Positions 63,715 to 64,000 of a DNA stretch of 64,000 nt are shown in pieces. The notes beneath the pieces were generated by a model. That model was not told the DNA's origin. It made no database searches and worked only from the letters and a program-made list of their open reading frames with translations. The position numbers were made by a program, and so were the translations under genes. The number at the start of each line of letters is the position of its first letter. Position 1 is the stretch's first letter. This DNA comes from Acanthopleura granulata (taxonomy: Eukaryota > Mollusca > Polyplacophora > Chitonida > Chitonidae), in contig JABBOT010000031.1 of assembly GCA_016165875.1 (NCBI GenBank), positions 2,105,036 through 2,169,035 on the forward strand, written 5' to 3'.

Positions 63715-64000
63715 ATTACCCAGTTCAGATATAGGCTTTCTGACATGGGGTGGAGACAACCTACCACACCCCAAACCCTACCCACACAAGGAATTTATAC
63801 AGTATCAGATACATAACTTTGAAGGAAATGAGATTTTCCAAACATACAAGCTCATGCTCCTAAAAAATAATGAATAAATTAGTGTAAACATTCTACAATG
63901 ACGTGTCATTTAGAATGTTGACTTCATTTAAGAATTCAACCAATAGATATTTGGAATCACTGAACATGTTACAACAGTGTACAAAGTCGTAATTTAGCAG

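Larger units (their letters stand above)
61202..64000. other. Upstream region of the receptor gene
   Basis: Holds a poly-C run (61325-61336), the full SINE at 62167-62437 and a G-rich tract at 63657-63714. The non-coding first exon and promoter should lie here or beyond, but I cannot place them. Confidence 0.4.

Overview
The window is animal nuclear DNA: spliced genes with GT/AG introns, many short interspersed elements, LINE and LTR remnants, and long minisatellites inside introns. One tRNA-derived SINE family recurs more than ten times in both orientations. Its core reads roughly 'gtgaaatattcttgagtac' and it ends in a (AAAT)n tail. This type of repeat, together with a CARD-containing RIG-I-like gene, fits a lophotrochozoan such as a mollusc or brachiopod. 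The species cannot be fixed from the sequence.

Two large genes face each other. On the + strand, 10444-35597, thirteen exons join in phase into a 975-residue RIG-I-like receptor (RLR): CARD, CARD, Ser-rich linker, SF2 helicase (Hel1, Hel2i, Hel2, pincer) and a zinc-binding C-terminal RNA-recognition domain. The architecture is complete and uninterrupted. However, helicase motifs I, II, III and VI have lost the residues needed for ATP hydrolysis, while the RNA-binding C-terminal domain keeps its four zinc cysteines. It looks like a natural pseudo-helicase RLR.

On the - strand, 61189-38955, fourteen coding exons join in phase into a receptor of about 2995 residues: signal peptide, five tandem Venus-flytrap (PBP1/ANF-receptor) domains separated by very short cysteine motifs, one class C seven-helix domain, and an acidic cytoplasmic tail. 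Known class C receptors carry one flytrap per chain, so five in series is a striking architecture, and I know of no described example.

Layout. 1-720: no feature seen. 722-3200: dead RNase H-bearing LINE. 3260-10440: no recognisable gene, with a short duplication, two GGTGAT-palindrome blocks and simple repeats. 10444-35597: the RLR gene. Its introns hold a 3.6-kb array of 35-bp repeats, an inverted-repeat element, a 2.5-kb candidate solo LTR and several SINEs. 35598-38954: convergent 3' regions with SINEs. 38955-61199: the five-flytrap receptor. Its introns hold 28-, 45-, about 40- and 20-bp minisatellites, one of them built from an exon's own splice-donor boundary, and a SINE split by a small inverted-repeat element. 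61200-64000: upstream region of the receptor with one full SINE and a G-rich tract.

The RLR would act in the cytosol sensing RNA and the receptor at the cell surface sensing unknown ligands. Nothing in the sequence links the two functionally. All exon models come from reading splice sites, frames and family similarity by eye; no alignment or transcript evidence was available.
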